From assembly GCF_910592395.1 (NCBI RefSeq), contig NC_088325.1:9304109-9368108 (forward strand): a DNA stretch of 64,000 nucleotides, in the 5' to 3' direction. Position numbers and translations under genes: made by a program. Below the pieces are notes generated by a model. The model searched no databases, was not told the DNA's origin, and saw nothing but the letters and a program-made list of their open reading frames with translations. Positions 11,093-22,618 of this stretch are shown here, in pieces (the first letter of the stretch is position 1; each line of letters opens with the position of its first letter). The stretch comes from Lineus longissimus (Eukaryota; Nemertea; Pilidiophora; Heteronemertea; Lineidae).

Positions 11093-12176
11093 TAATGAAA
11101 TGGTCAGGGCCATTGTGCTCACCTCATGTGGAGGAAAGATGGATAAAGAGCATGGTATTGTGTCATGTAGTGTTAGGTTTGATGTAGGTCCAAGCAATTA
11201 CAATTTCCCCAAAATGGCCAATTTACAGTACATTCGACCTCTGTGACCTTGAAAGTAGGTCAAATCTAAAAAGATCCGGGTGACACATTGAATGGTTGTT
11301 AGAATAAGATGTACCTATGATATAAAATTGATGCCAATCGGGCTAGTAATTACTAGGAATAATGGCATTTTGAAGAATTTAGGATTTGGCCCCCTCCCTG
11401 GAGGCCAAACGGCAAATCAGATCGCACCAAACTTCGGTACCTGAGATCACCTGACCAAGGGGTACATGTGTACTTAATTTGTGATCAATAGTCATTGCAG
11501 TTAAGAGACGTGCCATAGTTACGGCCTGACGGCCAATTTACGCCATTTGACCTCTGTGACCTTGACAAGAAGGTCAAATTAAAAACATGTGGGACATATA
11601 CTGTATGGTGGTAAGATGTACCCATAATATCAAATTGGTGGCAATCGGGCAAGAAGTTAAGGAATAATCACATTTTTAATGTTTTTCGATTTTGCCCCCT
11701 GGTGGTCAAGTGGTGAATCATATTGGACCACACTTCAGACCCTGAGATTACCTGACTAAGGGGTAAATGTGTACCAAATTTGGGATCAATAGTCATTGCA
11801 GTTAAGAAACGTGCCTTAGTTACGGCCTGACGGCCAATTTACACCATTTGACCTTTGTGACCTTGAAAAGTAGGTCAAATCCTTGCTAGGAGTACCTACC
11901 ATAATTTTTTTTTGCAAACGGATCATTAATAAGAGACCTATCACACTTTTTATGTTTTAAGTTTTGGCCCCCTGGTGGCTAAGTCATGAACCAGACCGGA
12001 CCGAAATTCAGTGTCAGAGTACCTCTGACCTAGGGGGTCATGTGTACAAAGCTTCAAGTTCATAGAACAAGCGGTTAAGAAACGTGCCACACAGGATACG
12101 GACGATGACGGACGACGACAACGACGACGACGGACACAGGGCTATCGTATAGACTCCCCTAACGGTGAGCCAAAAA
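11093..12176 (+). repeat. R1 interspersed repeat, copy d (three tandem modules)
   Basis: This copy shows the modular build best. The block TGACCTCTGTGACCTTGAMA occurs at 11233, 11546 and 11847, spaced 313 and 301 bp apart. Each is followed by a GGCCCCCTGGTGGCCAA-like block and CAGTTAAGAAACGTGCC. It ends in GACGACAACGACGACGACGG and TATAGACTCCCCTAACGGTGA. Confidence 0.65.
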
Positions 12177-12466
12177 GTAAGACCCCATCAGGTAAAAAAG
12201 GAAGACCCTTGGAAAAAATCATAGAGGGCATTGAACTATTTCCTTCAAATTTCATAGGCATGTTGTACTAATCAATACCCAAATCTCCTGAGAAAATCAA
12301 AGAAATCGATCCAATCGTTTCTTGCTTAGAGGGCGTGACGGAACAATTCTGAGGTAAAAGATGCCCGCCTGGCACCCATATTGGCTATCACATTTGATAA
12401 AAAATCAAGGATTTAGTAGAGAGTACATAGATATACATCCAGATCAAATTTGGTTGCAATCCGATC
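12177..12466 (+). repeat. R1 interspersed repeat, copy e, 5' part
   Basis: It contains the GTACATAGATAT and TTTGGTTGCAATCCGATCA blocks also seen in copy c near 9000-9040. The copy is broken by LINE-B and resumes at 14433. The limit with copy d and the unplaced stretch 12177-12340 is uncertain. Confidence 0.5.
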
Positions 12467-12474
12467 ATTAGTTT

Positions 12475-13952
12475 GCTGTCAGGTCACTTCCCTTCAGCCT
12501 GGAAGGTGGGTATTGTTGTTCCCATATTCAAAAACAAGGGATCGAAATGTTCAACCGATAACTACAGGCCGGTAACCTTACTGAATTCGTTGTCAAAGGT
12601 ATTTGAACGCACAGTGTATGATGCTATCTTGAGGTACCTCCAGGAGGATAACTTGTTGTTTGAACGTCAATCCGGATTCCTGCCAGGTCATGATACTCAG
12701 AAACAACTTGTCGCCATTGTTCACAATATCTTGTCAAACAATGATGCAAAACGGGTAACAAGGGGCGTCTTTCTCGATATCTCAGGGGCATTTGATGCCG
12801 TACCACATTATCTCTTGCTGAAGAAGCTCAAAGGTTATGGCATTATTGGAAATATTTTTAATCTCCTTCAGTCCTATTTGAATGGTAGAGGTGTCAGAGT
12901 CAGGGTTAATAACACATTATCCAACCTGACCCAACCAGGCTACGTAAACTCAGGAGTACCCCAGGGATCAATACTGGGGCCTCTCATGTTTCTCATTTAC
13001 ATTAATGATTTAAGTGAATATGTTAGGAACTGTACCTTGTATATCTATGCCGATGACTGCTCACTATTTCTGCCAGTAAGCTACGCAGAGGACATCAATC
13101 TGTCAACAAAATTAATTCAGGAAGACCTTCACAGTCTTCTTGCATGGTCGAAAAGATGGAAGCTAGACTTCAAAGCTGAGAAAAGCAAGGAGGTTATTTA
13201 CCACTCACCTCGTCGTAAGGTCCGCAACTTTGGTTATCTTGAACTAAATGGGAGTGTTATCCCCCGTGGCCAGTCTCACAAACATCTTGGTATCATACTG
13301 GATGAAACACTGTCGTTTGAGCATCACATTTTGTATGTCGTGGGTAAATGTAACAACTTATTGAACCCATTAAAAACTTTGCAGGGTTCAACTACAGTCC
13401 AAACACCTCGAGAAGCTTTATTTCTCATTCATATTACCTCACTTGGAGTATGGTTCTGTCATTTTCGACTCGGCAAACATCACTTTACTATCTAGACTCG
13501 ATAAGGTTCATTATCGGGCTGCCCTAATTGTGAGTGGTTGCATATGGAGCACTAATACCACCAAGGTTCTTGACTGTCTGGGCTGGGTGACCCTTGGAAG
13601 GCGGAGAACGGAGAAAAAGTTAATCCTGATGTACGATGTTGAACATAACAATATACCCACTTACGTTCATAATGAATTTGTTCAGTATCGAAACCCCGTC
13701 TTTGACGGGCGTCTTAGAAATCGCAGAACCTACAATCTTCCTAGAAACATGTCGCAGAATCTCACAAAATCCACAATACCCAGCTCAATTAGGCACTGGT
13801 CTTCCCTTCCAATAGATGTCCAAACTCGTTACTCTCGAAACTCTTTCAAATATCACTTAAGACTATTCCTAGGCAGGAATCAAATGTCCATGGCTACGCC
13901 CAAACTAAACCTACCTCGTCAAGCTGAAATCGTTTTGAATAGGACCAGATGA
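12475..13952 (+). pseudogene. LINE-B reverse transcriptase (CR1/jockey-like), truncated
   Basis: The frame opens inside the RT domain with SGHFPSAWKVGIVVPIFKNK and NYRPVTLLNSLSKVFE. RT motifs follow in order: QSGFLPGHDT, VFLDISGAFDAVPH (first catalytic Asp), SGVPQGSILGPLMFLIYIND and YIYADDCSLF (the YADD site, near 13040-13075). The thumb region and a C-terminal domain with LPRNMSQNLTKSTIPSSIRH complete it. A frameshift near 13410 divides it into two frames (to 13495 and 13443-13952). The 5' half with ORF1 and endonuclease is absent because of truncation. The best fit by motif style is the CR1/jockey group. It cannot move itself. Confidence 0.85.
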
Positions 13953-14432
13953 GACCTTATATTCAAAAACCACCTGTTTTCTCATAACTTTGTAAATGTT
14001 AACGACCCTTACTGTAATGCAGACACAAGGCGCAAACCACACGCCACCTCTTCTGCAATTGCCCTCTTGCCGACATGCTTAGGGTTGATCTTCTTGATGA
14101 CCTGAATACGCTGCCATCATTCACCTTTATATTCTACAACCTTTGTCAAGAAGACAGGCTGCAGGTGTTATTGAATGGCCATTACAGATTGTCTATTGTA
14201 GACAATATCTTTATCGTTACAAGAGTCAGCACCTTTATTGCTGAACTCGCCATTCTTTAACTTATGAAGCCTGTTTTCAATTATCATATCCTTGTTTGTT
14301 TAATTGTTCTCTGCCATCTTTCACTTTTCTCTATGTAATAATAACCAGGGCTAATAATGCTTGATAGCCTAGCCCTGGGATTCATCTGTATGTTACAATA
14401 TTATTAAAAGTAATAAAAATTATTTCAAATAA
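12475..14432 (+). mobile_element. LINE-B, 5'-truncated non-LTR retrotransposon with target-site duplication
   Basis: The insertion lies inside R1 copy e. The 8-bp sequence ATTAGTTT occurs just before it (12467-12474) and just after it (14433-14440), and the R1 sequence continues across the gap, so the insertion limits are precise. The element keeps only the C-terminal half of its reverse-transcriptase ORF and a roughly 480-bp 3' region ending in an A-rich TATTTCAAATAA. Both features are typical of target-primed reverse transcription. It is younger than the R1 copy. Confidence 0.85.
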
Positions 14433-14914
14433 ATTAGTTTCGGAGTAATAGTAATGTGTTTATTTTTCAAGATGGCTGCCTGGCAGCCATATTTGATGTC
14501 CGAACGGCCGAAATTTTAGGGGTGGAATAGAGAATCCCCTGATACATGTCCACACTGGTTTAAAACCTTCTAGCTAAAATAGATAGGAAACATGCTACTG
14601 TTCAGTGAATCAGCAAACTTTGACCTCTGTGACCTTGAAAAGGAGGTCAAATCAAAAACCCGGAGGATATATGATGCACCTTTGCTAGAAGTACCTACCA
14701 CATTTTTTTCAAAATTTCCCGACTACTATTAAGGGAGATATTGCATATTTTCACTTTTAACGTTTGGCCCCCTGGTGGCCAAACCATGAAACGAATCGGA
14801 CAGAAACTTGGTCTCCAAGGTGTCATTACATAAGGGTACATGTGTACCAAGTTTCAACTCAATAGCTCTAACAGTTACGAAACGTGCCCTGCTAACGGAA
14901 GACGGACGACGACG

Positions 14915-14973
<59 letters not shown>

Positions 14974-15030
14974 ATGACGGACGCCACGGTATGGGATAAG
15001 CTCACCTCTGCTAAGAGGTGAGCGAAAAAG
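14433..15030 (+). repeat. R1 interspersed repeat, copy e, 3' part with long (GAC)n tract
   Basis: It continues R1 copy e after LINE-B: AAGATGGCTGCCTGGCAGCC near 14470, the TGACCT/AGGTCA block at 14619-14652, GGCCCCCTGGTGGCC near 14766 and CGAAACGTGCCCTGC. A roughly 75-bp nearly pure (GAC)n tract (14897-14972) follows. The terminal hairpin GCTCACCTCTGCTAAGAGGTGAGC (14999-15023) closes it. Confidence 0.7.
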
Positions 15031-15317
15031 GTAGTCCACAGTATTTGCAGAGCTGCGCTGGGACAAAAACTGCTGGCAAATGGTATGAGTGGTAAATGTT
15101 TCATAGTTTGGAAAAAACATGTATTAAGATGTAAAGTATTGTGTCTCACAAAATGGTTGTTTGAGTAGAGTTTTTTTACAGTAAGGTTGTTAATGGAACA
15201 ATCAAGTAAGACAAAGTAAGACTATTCCTAAAACAAGCCTAGAAAACATTCGTTTTCTAGCTAAATTTAGAAAAAAGGCCATTTCCAGTCTTACCCTATT
15301 TCCCTTTACTAGGGATA
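15031..15317. other. no gene recognised
   Basis: AT-rich spacer between R1 copy e and the left end of Maverick M1. No frames or repeats that I can identify. Confidence 0.5.
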
Positions 15318-15694
15318 AGCTTATGATACCAGTAGTGGTATTAAATACTAAACAAGGTGTTTAACACTAAATAAATGATTTATTACCCAATAGCAACACA
15401 ACATAAGGATATGTTGATATATGACTTTTTTTAACGTTGATGTTTATGTTACCCCTAATAGTTTTTTCACTGTAAAATAATCTAACATAACTCTTGGGTT
15501 ATCAAGTTTGAAAAATAAAAAGGAACGTCTAAGACTGATGAGAAACCCACTATCGTTTTACCAGAAGCAGTTTAACATGGCTGTATGGTTTGCAACAACT
15601 GGTTGTGGGGTTTCAATTCAAGACCATTCAAACATAATGATACAATGATAACGTCATTTTACAGATTTCATGTTTACTATCAATATGTAAAGTA

Positions 15695-16275
15695 ATGAAA
15701 AACCTAGAGATCTCCATTCTTGGTGAAACCTTTTCAATGAAACTAACAACAACAAAAATAACAAAAACCAAGGACAGTTATCAAGTGAGTTTCGTCTAAA
15801 AGACGAGTATGATTTATCAGTGTTTGAAAGTAATGAGGGGTGGACTTTCCGGAGTGTACCGGATTACAACCCCAACATAACCGATCCAGATTATTACATC
15901 AATAATTCGAAAATTAATTTCTTTCTGATGCAAGTTCATGAGAACAGAATGCAGATTGGGATGCTGTAATGGTTAATTTCAAGTACCCTGATACCTTCAT
16001 CAAGTATCATGTTGATCAACATAAAAATGTTTTTGATGTGATAGAACAGAAACCATGTCATGATATTCAAGTCACCAGGTTTCTCAAAACCTGGGATAGA
16101 GAGATTGAATGACTCTATCAGAACTTATGTTTATTAAATACTGGGCACACAGGCTCTCACCAGAACTCCAATTACAGGGAGAACAGGAACACAATTAGAT
16201 GCTTAGAAGGAATTTATCAAACTTCTAATGGATTCGATAAACCAGCATCCTGATTGTCCTATTGCTAACAGTCAT
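15695..16275 (+). pseudogene. Maverick gene A remnant (M1-left)
   Basis: The start MKNLEI, then YDLSVFESN near 15810, WTFRSVPDYNPNITDPDYY near 15845-15900, KINFFLM, NFKYPDTFIKYHVDQHKN near 15975-16030 and VIEQKPC near 16046 are homologous to the minus-strand gene at 34203-34883. Here the second half is broken into several frames. The family is unknown to me. It is soluble-looking, without a membrane segment, and its place at the outer end of the element beside small membrane proteins suggests a structural role, but this is inference. Confidence 0.55.
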
Positions 16276-16374
16276 GCTACTGATCAATCAGATGACTCAC
16301 ATGATACCATGAAATTCCTATTGTACACGATGGTTGGTAGTTTGGTTGTTTCACTTGTTTTACTTGTTAAATAA
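16276..16374 (+). pseudogene. Maverick gene D tail, membrane segment (M1-left)
   Basis: Only the C-terminal end is readable: DSHDTMKFLLYTMVGSLVV followed by SLVLLVK and a stop at 16372-16374. It matches the tail of gene D on the minus strand at 33829 (TIKFLLYTVVGSLVV). It is a single hydrophobic segment at the very C-terminus, a tail-anchor-like arrangement. Confidence 0.5.
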
Positions 16375-16400
16375 GGAAGGAGGAGGAGAAGACCTAGAAA

Positions 16401-17330
16401 TGGGTGATTTATGTGGTTATGATTTTAGAGAAAATACTGATGATCCTATTGATATCAATAAAATGTTTGATGATGAAACAACAGAATATACGCAGAGAAT
16501 GGGGGTGATTAAACTGCTGAAACTACCTTTTCAACTCCAGAAAGAGCGAGAGGTGTTGTCCCTGAATTGATGGGAAAATATTTAGAATACACCACTATTT
16601 TGGATAAACTTGATATTGCAATGAAAGGAACAGATTAGGGAAATAAAAATAACAATCTGAATAACCTCGCTACACAAATTCAAGTGGAAGAAAACAAACT
16701 TTACTACAAACGATCAAATGAAAAACTCATTGGTGAAAAATTATCTAGCTCCAAACAAAAACAATGGATAAAATATTTACCTGGCGAAGAAGGGGAAATA
16801 CAGTAATCGAATAAACAAAAAAGGATGGTAAGTTCTTTGCTAAGAAAACAACAAAACAAAGAAATTGTTCGACTTTTCTTCAAAAAATACAAAAAATTAT
16901 TGAACCTGATACACCAACCCCTAATCAAACAGCACCTATGGAAGGACCAGAATCAGTAAGACAATCTAAGCCTGAAACAGAGACATTAATTATTGATGAT
17001 GTAATCAGTTCGAACCACCAATCAATAGGAAAATTGACGCAGGGGATGAATAACTAAAAGCAGTTGGTTTCACGGAGAATGCCTTGAGAGAAGTTAGAGC
17101 GTTAAAAGAGGCTGGTGAAGATCTTGCTGCTGTGGAGAAGGTTAAAGACATGAAAATAAAAGAGCTAGAAAATCACCTTAAAAATAAAACCAGAGATAAT
17201 GTAAACTCTGTAGATAAAGATCTTGAAGAAAATCTAGCATTAAAAGAAGAAATTGTTCAGATTAAAGATGAATTTAATATGGTAAGAAAAAAGTATTTGA
17301 GTTGGGCAGAGAAACGGAAAGTGGTGTAAG
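16401..17330 (+). pseudogene. Maverick gene F remnant, coiled-coil protein (M1-left)
   Basis: The stretch 17040-17329 encodes FTENALREVRALKEAGEDLA, KVKDMKIKELENHLKN and ENLALKEEIVQIKDEFNMV, a charged heptad-rich coiled coil. The minus-strand copy at 29295-30130 has NALREVRA, VKDMKIQELEE and ESLALKEEIDLFK in the same order. Upstream, 16740-16830 matches the LPG-rich start of the other copy. The part 16401-16570 (MGDLCGYDFRENTDDPIDIN) is acidic and may be a separate small gene. Several stops interrupt the region. No enzyme motif is seen; a structural or scaffold role is possible. Confidence 0.5.
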
Positions 17331-17379
17331 CAGAATGCAACGCTCAATAACTGTTGTTCTGAAGAAACCAGACTCAGAG

Positions 17380-17825
17380 ATCCATCTAAAGGATAGAATT
17401 ATGTTTATCTTCAAAATGGAAGGCTTACAATTGGTGCCATTGTAGCAGCTATCACTATGGCGTTAACAACTAGGCCTGCCTATCAGTAATGCTTTGAAAC
17501 CTGTTCCTAAACCGGGACCAAGCCCAGGACAATGACCACCTCAGCCAGACCCTAAAGTTTGCTGAGAAGAAATGGCCAAGAAATCAGCTGCGGCTTTACC
17601 AGGAATAATAGGATCTATCATTTCATTCCTATTGAAATCAATAAGTGCTGTTGTTGGCTTTCTGGCTGATAATATGGTCATCCTATTGGCCATCGTCGTC
17701 AGCTCTCTAATCTACGGGTTAATAGTGTCTCATAATCAGCTTGTTCAGGCTAGCCCGGAATCGGGAATGGAAACAACTACAACAACGTTCAGGGCTTCTG
17801 AGACGGCTTCCTGTATTTCATGATT
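17380..17825 (+). pseudogene. Maverick gene C, hydrophobic membrane protein, interrupted by Gypsy (M1-left)
   Basis: A broken N-terminal part (MEGLQLVPL, then a Pro-rich KPVPKPGPSPGQ near 17500) leads to MAKKSAAALPGIIGSIISFL and a second hydrophobic stretch, VILLAIVVSSLIYGLIV. The homologous minus-strand gene at 28843-29285 continues with a short basic tail. Here that tail is displaced, because the 5' LTR begins at 17726 only a few codons before the normal end. This Ala/Gly-rich membrane protein type occurs in both M1 copies. Its function is unknown; it could act on membranes during virion entry or assembly, but nothing here proves that. Confidence 0.6.
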
Positions 17826-17888
17826 AATATTAAATTGATGTTGCATAAATCCGTGATTTTAAAGAATATATTACCCCATCCTGAAACA
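17726..17888 (+). repeat. 5' LTR of the Gypsy element
   Basis: 163 bp, starts TG and ends CA, bounded by the target duplication AATAG on its left and by the primer-binding site on its right. Confidence 0.95.
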
Positions 17889-17899
17889 TGGTGGCAGCG
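17889..17899 (+). promoter_or_regulatory. primer-binding-site candidate
   Basis: TGGTGGCAGCG lies directly after the 5' LTR, where a tRNA 3' end normally pairs to prime minus-strand synthesis. The tRNA cannot be named by eye. Confidence 0.6.
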
Positions 17900-17951
17900 T
17901 GTCTTTAAAAAGAGACTCAAAGAACCCAAAAGAGAATATATTTTTGCAGAC

Positions 17952-20900
17952 ATGGCAAAAATAAGCCCACCAGAGCCTTTCAAGTTTGACAAACCGGGTC
18001 AGTGGCCAGAGTGGAAAAGAAGGTTTCAGAGATATAGACTGGCCTCAGAACTTTAAAAAAAAGATGGGAAGTACAGGTAGCAACCCTTATCTACAGTATG
18101 GGGAAAGAAGCCGACCACATCTTTGATAGTTTTGGCCTGTCAGAAGCGGACCAGAAAAAGCATGACGCGGTCCTGGAGAAATTCGATGCACACTTTGTTC
18201 CTAAAAGAAACATAATACATGACCGTGCATTATTCAACCAATGTGTTCAAAAGTCCGATGAGACAGTCGAGTCATTCATACGGGCGCTGCACGAACTTGC
18301 AGAGTATTGTAATTATGGTGTGCAGAAAGATGATCTCATTCGTGATCGGCTGGTAATTGGCATTAAAGATCGTGAAGTCTCCAAGGAACTCCAACTCAAG
18401 GCTGATCTGAAGTTGGAGGATGCCGTCACAACTGCTCGTCAAGCCGAAATGGTCAATAATCAGATGAGTGAACTCACGATTGGTTCCAAAACAAATCTAA
18501 ACGAGGTGAAGAGTCGAGGCAACTCGCGAGGGGGAAAACCGGGACCCCAAGGATTTCGTGGAGGTCGTCGTCATGTGCGTGGTCGTGGCGGTAGGCCCAG
18601 ACATAATTCGGGCTCTGATCGCTATCAGTGTACTTACGATCCCCACCAAACGTGTGGTCAGTGCGAAAAGCCACGTCATAAATATGGCGAAGGGTGCCCA
18701 GCGCGTGATTTAACCTGCAACCGGTGTCACAAAAAGGGACACTTTCAGGACTGTTGTAGATCAAAAACGGTCAAAGAAGTTGTCGTGTATGATCAGGATG
18801 AAGAACCAGACGAATTCTTTATCGGTAGTGTGAACACAGGAACTCAGGATAAAAATCCAGTCGATGAGTGGACTGTCAAACTTAAAGTCCATAGCAAGGA
18901 CATTCTTTTCAAAATTGATACTGGCGCAGATGTGTCGATTATATCCAAGCTGGTCTATGAAACGCTAAAACCAATGCCACAACTCGAAAAGCCGAAAGTT
19001 GTTCTAGACAGTCCTGGCGGTAAACTCAAAACTATTGGTACTTTTCTTGCACCCATTACTTATCGCAATGTCAGGTATAAATTCCAGGTGTACGTAGTCG
19101 AAGGAAGTTCTGGTAACTGTTTGCTGAGCAGAACGGTCGCGTCAAAACTCGGATTGATTCAGCGTGTTGAGGAGATACGCGAGTGCGTGTTCGGTAGTAC
19201 AGGCTTACTAAAGTGTGACCCTGTCAAAATAAAACTAAAAGAAGATGCAGCACCATACAGATTGTATGGTGCTGCTCGACTCATACCGATACCCATGTTA
19301 TCAAAAGTGAAAGATGAAATAGCTCGCATGCAAGCCGCGGACATTATTGAACCGGTGACTGAGCCCACACCTTGGTGTGCGCCGATCGTACCAGTCCCAA
19401 AAAAGGACGGTAGTGTTAGACTTTGTGCTGATCTAAAGAAATTGAATTTGGCCGTTGAGCACGAGCGCTACGTCTTGCCAACATTAGAAGATGTCATTCA
19501 TAAATTGTCTGGCGCAACGATGTTCACAACTTTGGGTGCTTCCAGTGGCTATTGGGCCGTTCCCCTGCACGAGGAGAGCAAACTCCTCACTACATTCATC
19601 ACACCGGCAGGTCGTTTTTGCTTTAAACGTTTGCCATTTGGCGTTAGCTGTGCGTCTGAAATTTTCCAGCGCATCATGAGTGATTTGCTCAAAGACACCG
19701 GAGCGATAGTTTGGCAGGATGATATCCTCATTTTCGGCAAAACTGAAGAGGAACACGACGAGATGCTAGAAAAGGTCATGAAAAGGATTGAGGAATCCGG
19801 ATTGAAACTCAACATAGTGAAATGCAAGTTCCGTAAACCGCGACTCCGGTATGTAGGTCATAAGTTCGATAAAGATGGCGTCAGCGCAGACGAGGAGAAA
19901 ATCCAGGCAATTATGGAGTTGGATGCACCCGAAAACGTATCGGAATTGAGACGGGTGTTGGGCATGATAAGATACCTTGGGCGATATCTTCCCAACCTTG
20001 CCACTGTCGTGGAACCAATGAATGAACTCTTGCAAAAGGATCGCGAATTCTCATGGGGACCGCAACAGGATGAGGCTTTCCGCCGAATAAAAGCCCTTGT
20101 TTGAGATAGTCCAGTTCTAGCGTACTATGATGTCAACAAACCTACGGTAGTCATTAGTGACGGGAGCAGCTATGGAATCGGCGGAATGATAATGCAAAGA
20201 CACAGTGAAGAGTTAAAACCAGTCGCGTTCTGCTCTAGGACACTCACAACTGCAGAACGCAATTATGCGCAGATTGAAAAAGAATGTTTGGCTGCCACTT
20301 GGACATGTGAGAAATTCCGCAGATATTTACAAGGACTAGAGTCTTTCGAGCTGCTTACAGATCATAAACCCCTCGTCCTGCTCATGAACTCTAGAGACTT
20401 AGACCAGGTACCCCTTAGATGTCAGCGGCTGCTAATGCGTCTAATGTCGTTTAATTTACGCGCGAAACATGTCCCTGGGACTACGCTTGTTGTTGCAGAC
20501 GCGTTATCTAGACAGCCCCTGAGCGGTGAACAATCCAATACTGAATCAGAAGTCAAGATGTTTGTCAATGCAGTGGTTGAGACAAGACCTATGTCAGATG
20601 CTAAAATCGAGAAGATTCTCAAAGAGACAAAAGAGGACGAGGAACTTCAGGCGGTAATCTCACTCACGGCGGAGGGATGGCCAGAGCGCCGAAATCAGGT
20701 GCCAGTTACAGCATGCGAATTCTTCGATGTTCGTCATAGACTTTCCGTCGCTGGTGGATTACTTTTGTTCGGTGACCGCATCGTGATACCTCAATCGATG
20801 AGGGGTGACATTTTGAACTGCATACACGAAGGACACATGGGTGTCAACAAGTGTCGCGACAGGGCTAAAATGTCCGTATTTTGGCCACGTCTCAATGCTG

Positions 20901-21970
20901 AGATCGCTGAACTCGTAGGTGGATGTGACTTTTGTCAAGAACAAAGGCCGACTCAAAAACACGAGCCGTTAATTGTAACCCCTCACCCAAAGTATCCGTG
21001 GGAGAAAATCGCTACGGACTTGTGCACTGCGAAGTCCGAAAAGTATCTAGTACTCATGGACTACTATTCAAAATACATTGAAATAGCGCATATGCATTCT
21101 ACAACTGCCAGCAGTGTTATCAAGAAAGTAAAGGCAATATTCGCTAGATGGGGCGTGCCCCGTGAAATCGTCTCGGACAATGGTCCGCCTTATGATTCGA
21201 AAGAATGGAAAACTTTTGCGTTGGAGTGGGGAATAACACTCACAACCGTTAGCCCCCACAATCCTCAGGCTAAAGGTCAGGCAGAAAGTGGCGTAGCCGT
21301 TGCAGAGAGAATTTTGAGACAACCTGATCCCATAAAAGCTCTTATGAGTTATCGCTCAACCCCAGACAGGTCAACCGGATACAGCCCAAGTCGTCTATTG
21401 ATGGGCAGAGAGATTGCGACAACCATACCAACGCTCAGACGTAATCTCCGACCACAATGGCCAGACGCGAAACGCGTATCTGAAAAAGTGAAGTCAATAC
21501 AGCTGCAGTACAAACAGCAGTACGATAGTCGTCATGGAGTCGCCTCCCTGCCCGTGCTGACAACCGGAGAAAAGGTGCGAGTGAAACTCGACGGTCAGAA
21601 GAAATGGAGTGAGCCAGCTACGGTGGTGCAACACCACGCAACAACGAGATCATATATCATCAGATCTAGCGAAGGCAAGGATTATTGGCGCAATCGGCGT
21701 CACCTGCAACGAATTCCGTCGAGCGTGCATACCGGTGAACCTCCAAGTGTCGGTTCTTCAACAGCCAACGTCGTTCGTCCACAATCGTCCAGGAATTGTA
21801 CGAGGCCAATGTCGCCTGCCAGGAATCTTGCTGGAACGCCAGCTCCGTCATCATCAGAGCCGCCTGCGTCACCTTCTCAACCGGTAACGCCACCTATGGT
21901 GGAATCTAGGACAAGATCTGGGAGAGATATCAAACCCCCAGTGTGGTCAAAAGACTACGTTGCAAAATAG
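17952..21970 (+). pseudogene. gag-pol: Gypsy gag-pol polyprotein (nearly complete, inactivated)
   Basis: Gag starts MAKISPPEPFKFDKPGQWPE. A stop and frame change near 18053-18098 precede the long frame. Two CCHC-like zinc knuckles lie at about 18650-18760 (the second is CNRCHKKGHFQDCC). The protease has DTGADVSII at 18917. The RT keeps WQDDILIFG near 19710, but motif A reads TTLGASSGYW, with Gly (19535-19537) where the family has the catalytic Asp. An in-frame TGA at 20102-20104 precedes RNase H (about 20120-20510). The integrase has an H-x3-H / C-x2-C zinc finger (about 20825-20940) and a D,D,E core (TDLCT, SDNGPPYD, AESGVA). A Pro/Ser-rich tail ends the protein. One frameshift, two stops and the RT change make it inactive. 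The single-polyprotein layout fits metazoan Gypsy elements without env. Confidence 0.92.
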
Positions 21971-22444
21971 ACATTGACATTCTTAGGCCTAATTTGGATG
22001 ATGCATCAAGACTGTGTTGGGTCCAATAATACAGACCCGTCTTGAGTGCGACAGGGGATTGTCGTCTACCATGATCCTGTGAGTTCAGGCCTTGTTGATT
22101 TTTCTTGATTTTTGCTGTTTTGTGTGTGTTTTGATAACATAATAGCATGTTTTTGTGGTGTAATTCTTTAAAACAAGCCAGATTGCTTGTGTTTGTTTTG
22201 GTTGGCGCATTGGATCGCTCTACAAGACTAGTTTAAATTTCACCTTGTGTTTCAAGAGTATCTTTTGACTTTCTAGTTATTAGAACTATAATCCAGCAAG
22301 GATGGTTAATTCTGTGCTTTGTTTGAATGTTGGAATTGGTGTTTGCAAGACATTTAAAGCTAAACAAAATGGTGCTCATAGAACAATTAAAGCTGAACTG
22401 AATAATGTTGGACTTTGACTATTCCTCATATGGACTATTCTCTT

Positions 22445-22455
22445 AAAGGGGGAGA
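22445..22455 (+). promoter_or_regulatory. polypurine tract
   Basis: AAAGGGGGAGA immediately before the 3' LTR, the usual plus-strand primer site of LTR elements. Confidence 0.85.
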
Positions 22456-22618
22456 TGTCTCATAATCAGCTTGTTCAGGCTAGCCCGGAATCGGGCATGG
22501 AAACAACTACAACAACGTTAAGGGCTTCTAAGATGGCTTCCTGTATTTCATAATTAATATTAAATTGATGTTGCATAAATCTGTGGTTTTAAAGAATATA
22601 TTACCCCATCCTGAAGCA
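22456..22618 (+). repeat. 3' LTR of the Gypsy element
   Basis: 163 bp, ends CTGAAGCA and is followed by the target duplication AATAG. It differs from the 5' LTR at about eight positions, so the insertion is not very recent. Confidence 0.95.

Larger units (their letters stand above)
17726..22618 (+). mobile_element. Ty3/Gypsy LTR retrotransposon nested in Maverick M1
   Basis: A 163-bp LTR (TGTCTCATAATCAGC to CTGAAACA) at 17726-17888 is repeated at 22456-22618 with about eight substitutions by my count. The 5-bp target duplication AATAG flanks it exactly (17721-17725 and 22619-22623). A primer-binding-site candidate follows the 5' LTR directly (TGGTGGCAGCG, 17889-17899), and a polypurine tract (AAAGGGGGAGA, 22445-22455) precedes the 3' LTR. 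The interior holds one gag-pol gene and about 480 bp of 3' non-coding DNA (21971-22444). The element interrupts the end of Maverick gene C, so it is younger than M1. Confidence 0.95.

Noticed and set aside
19484-20035. Minus-strand frames across the Gypsy pol gene
   Set aside because: They are shadows of the gag-pol frame without any motif of their own.
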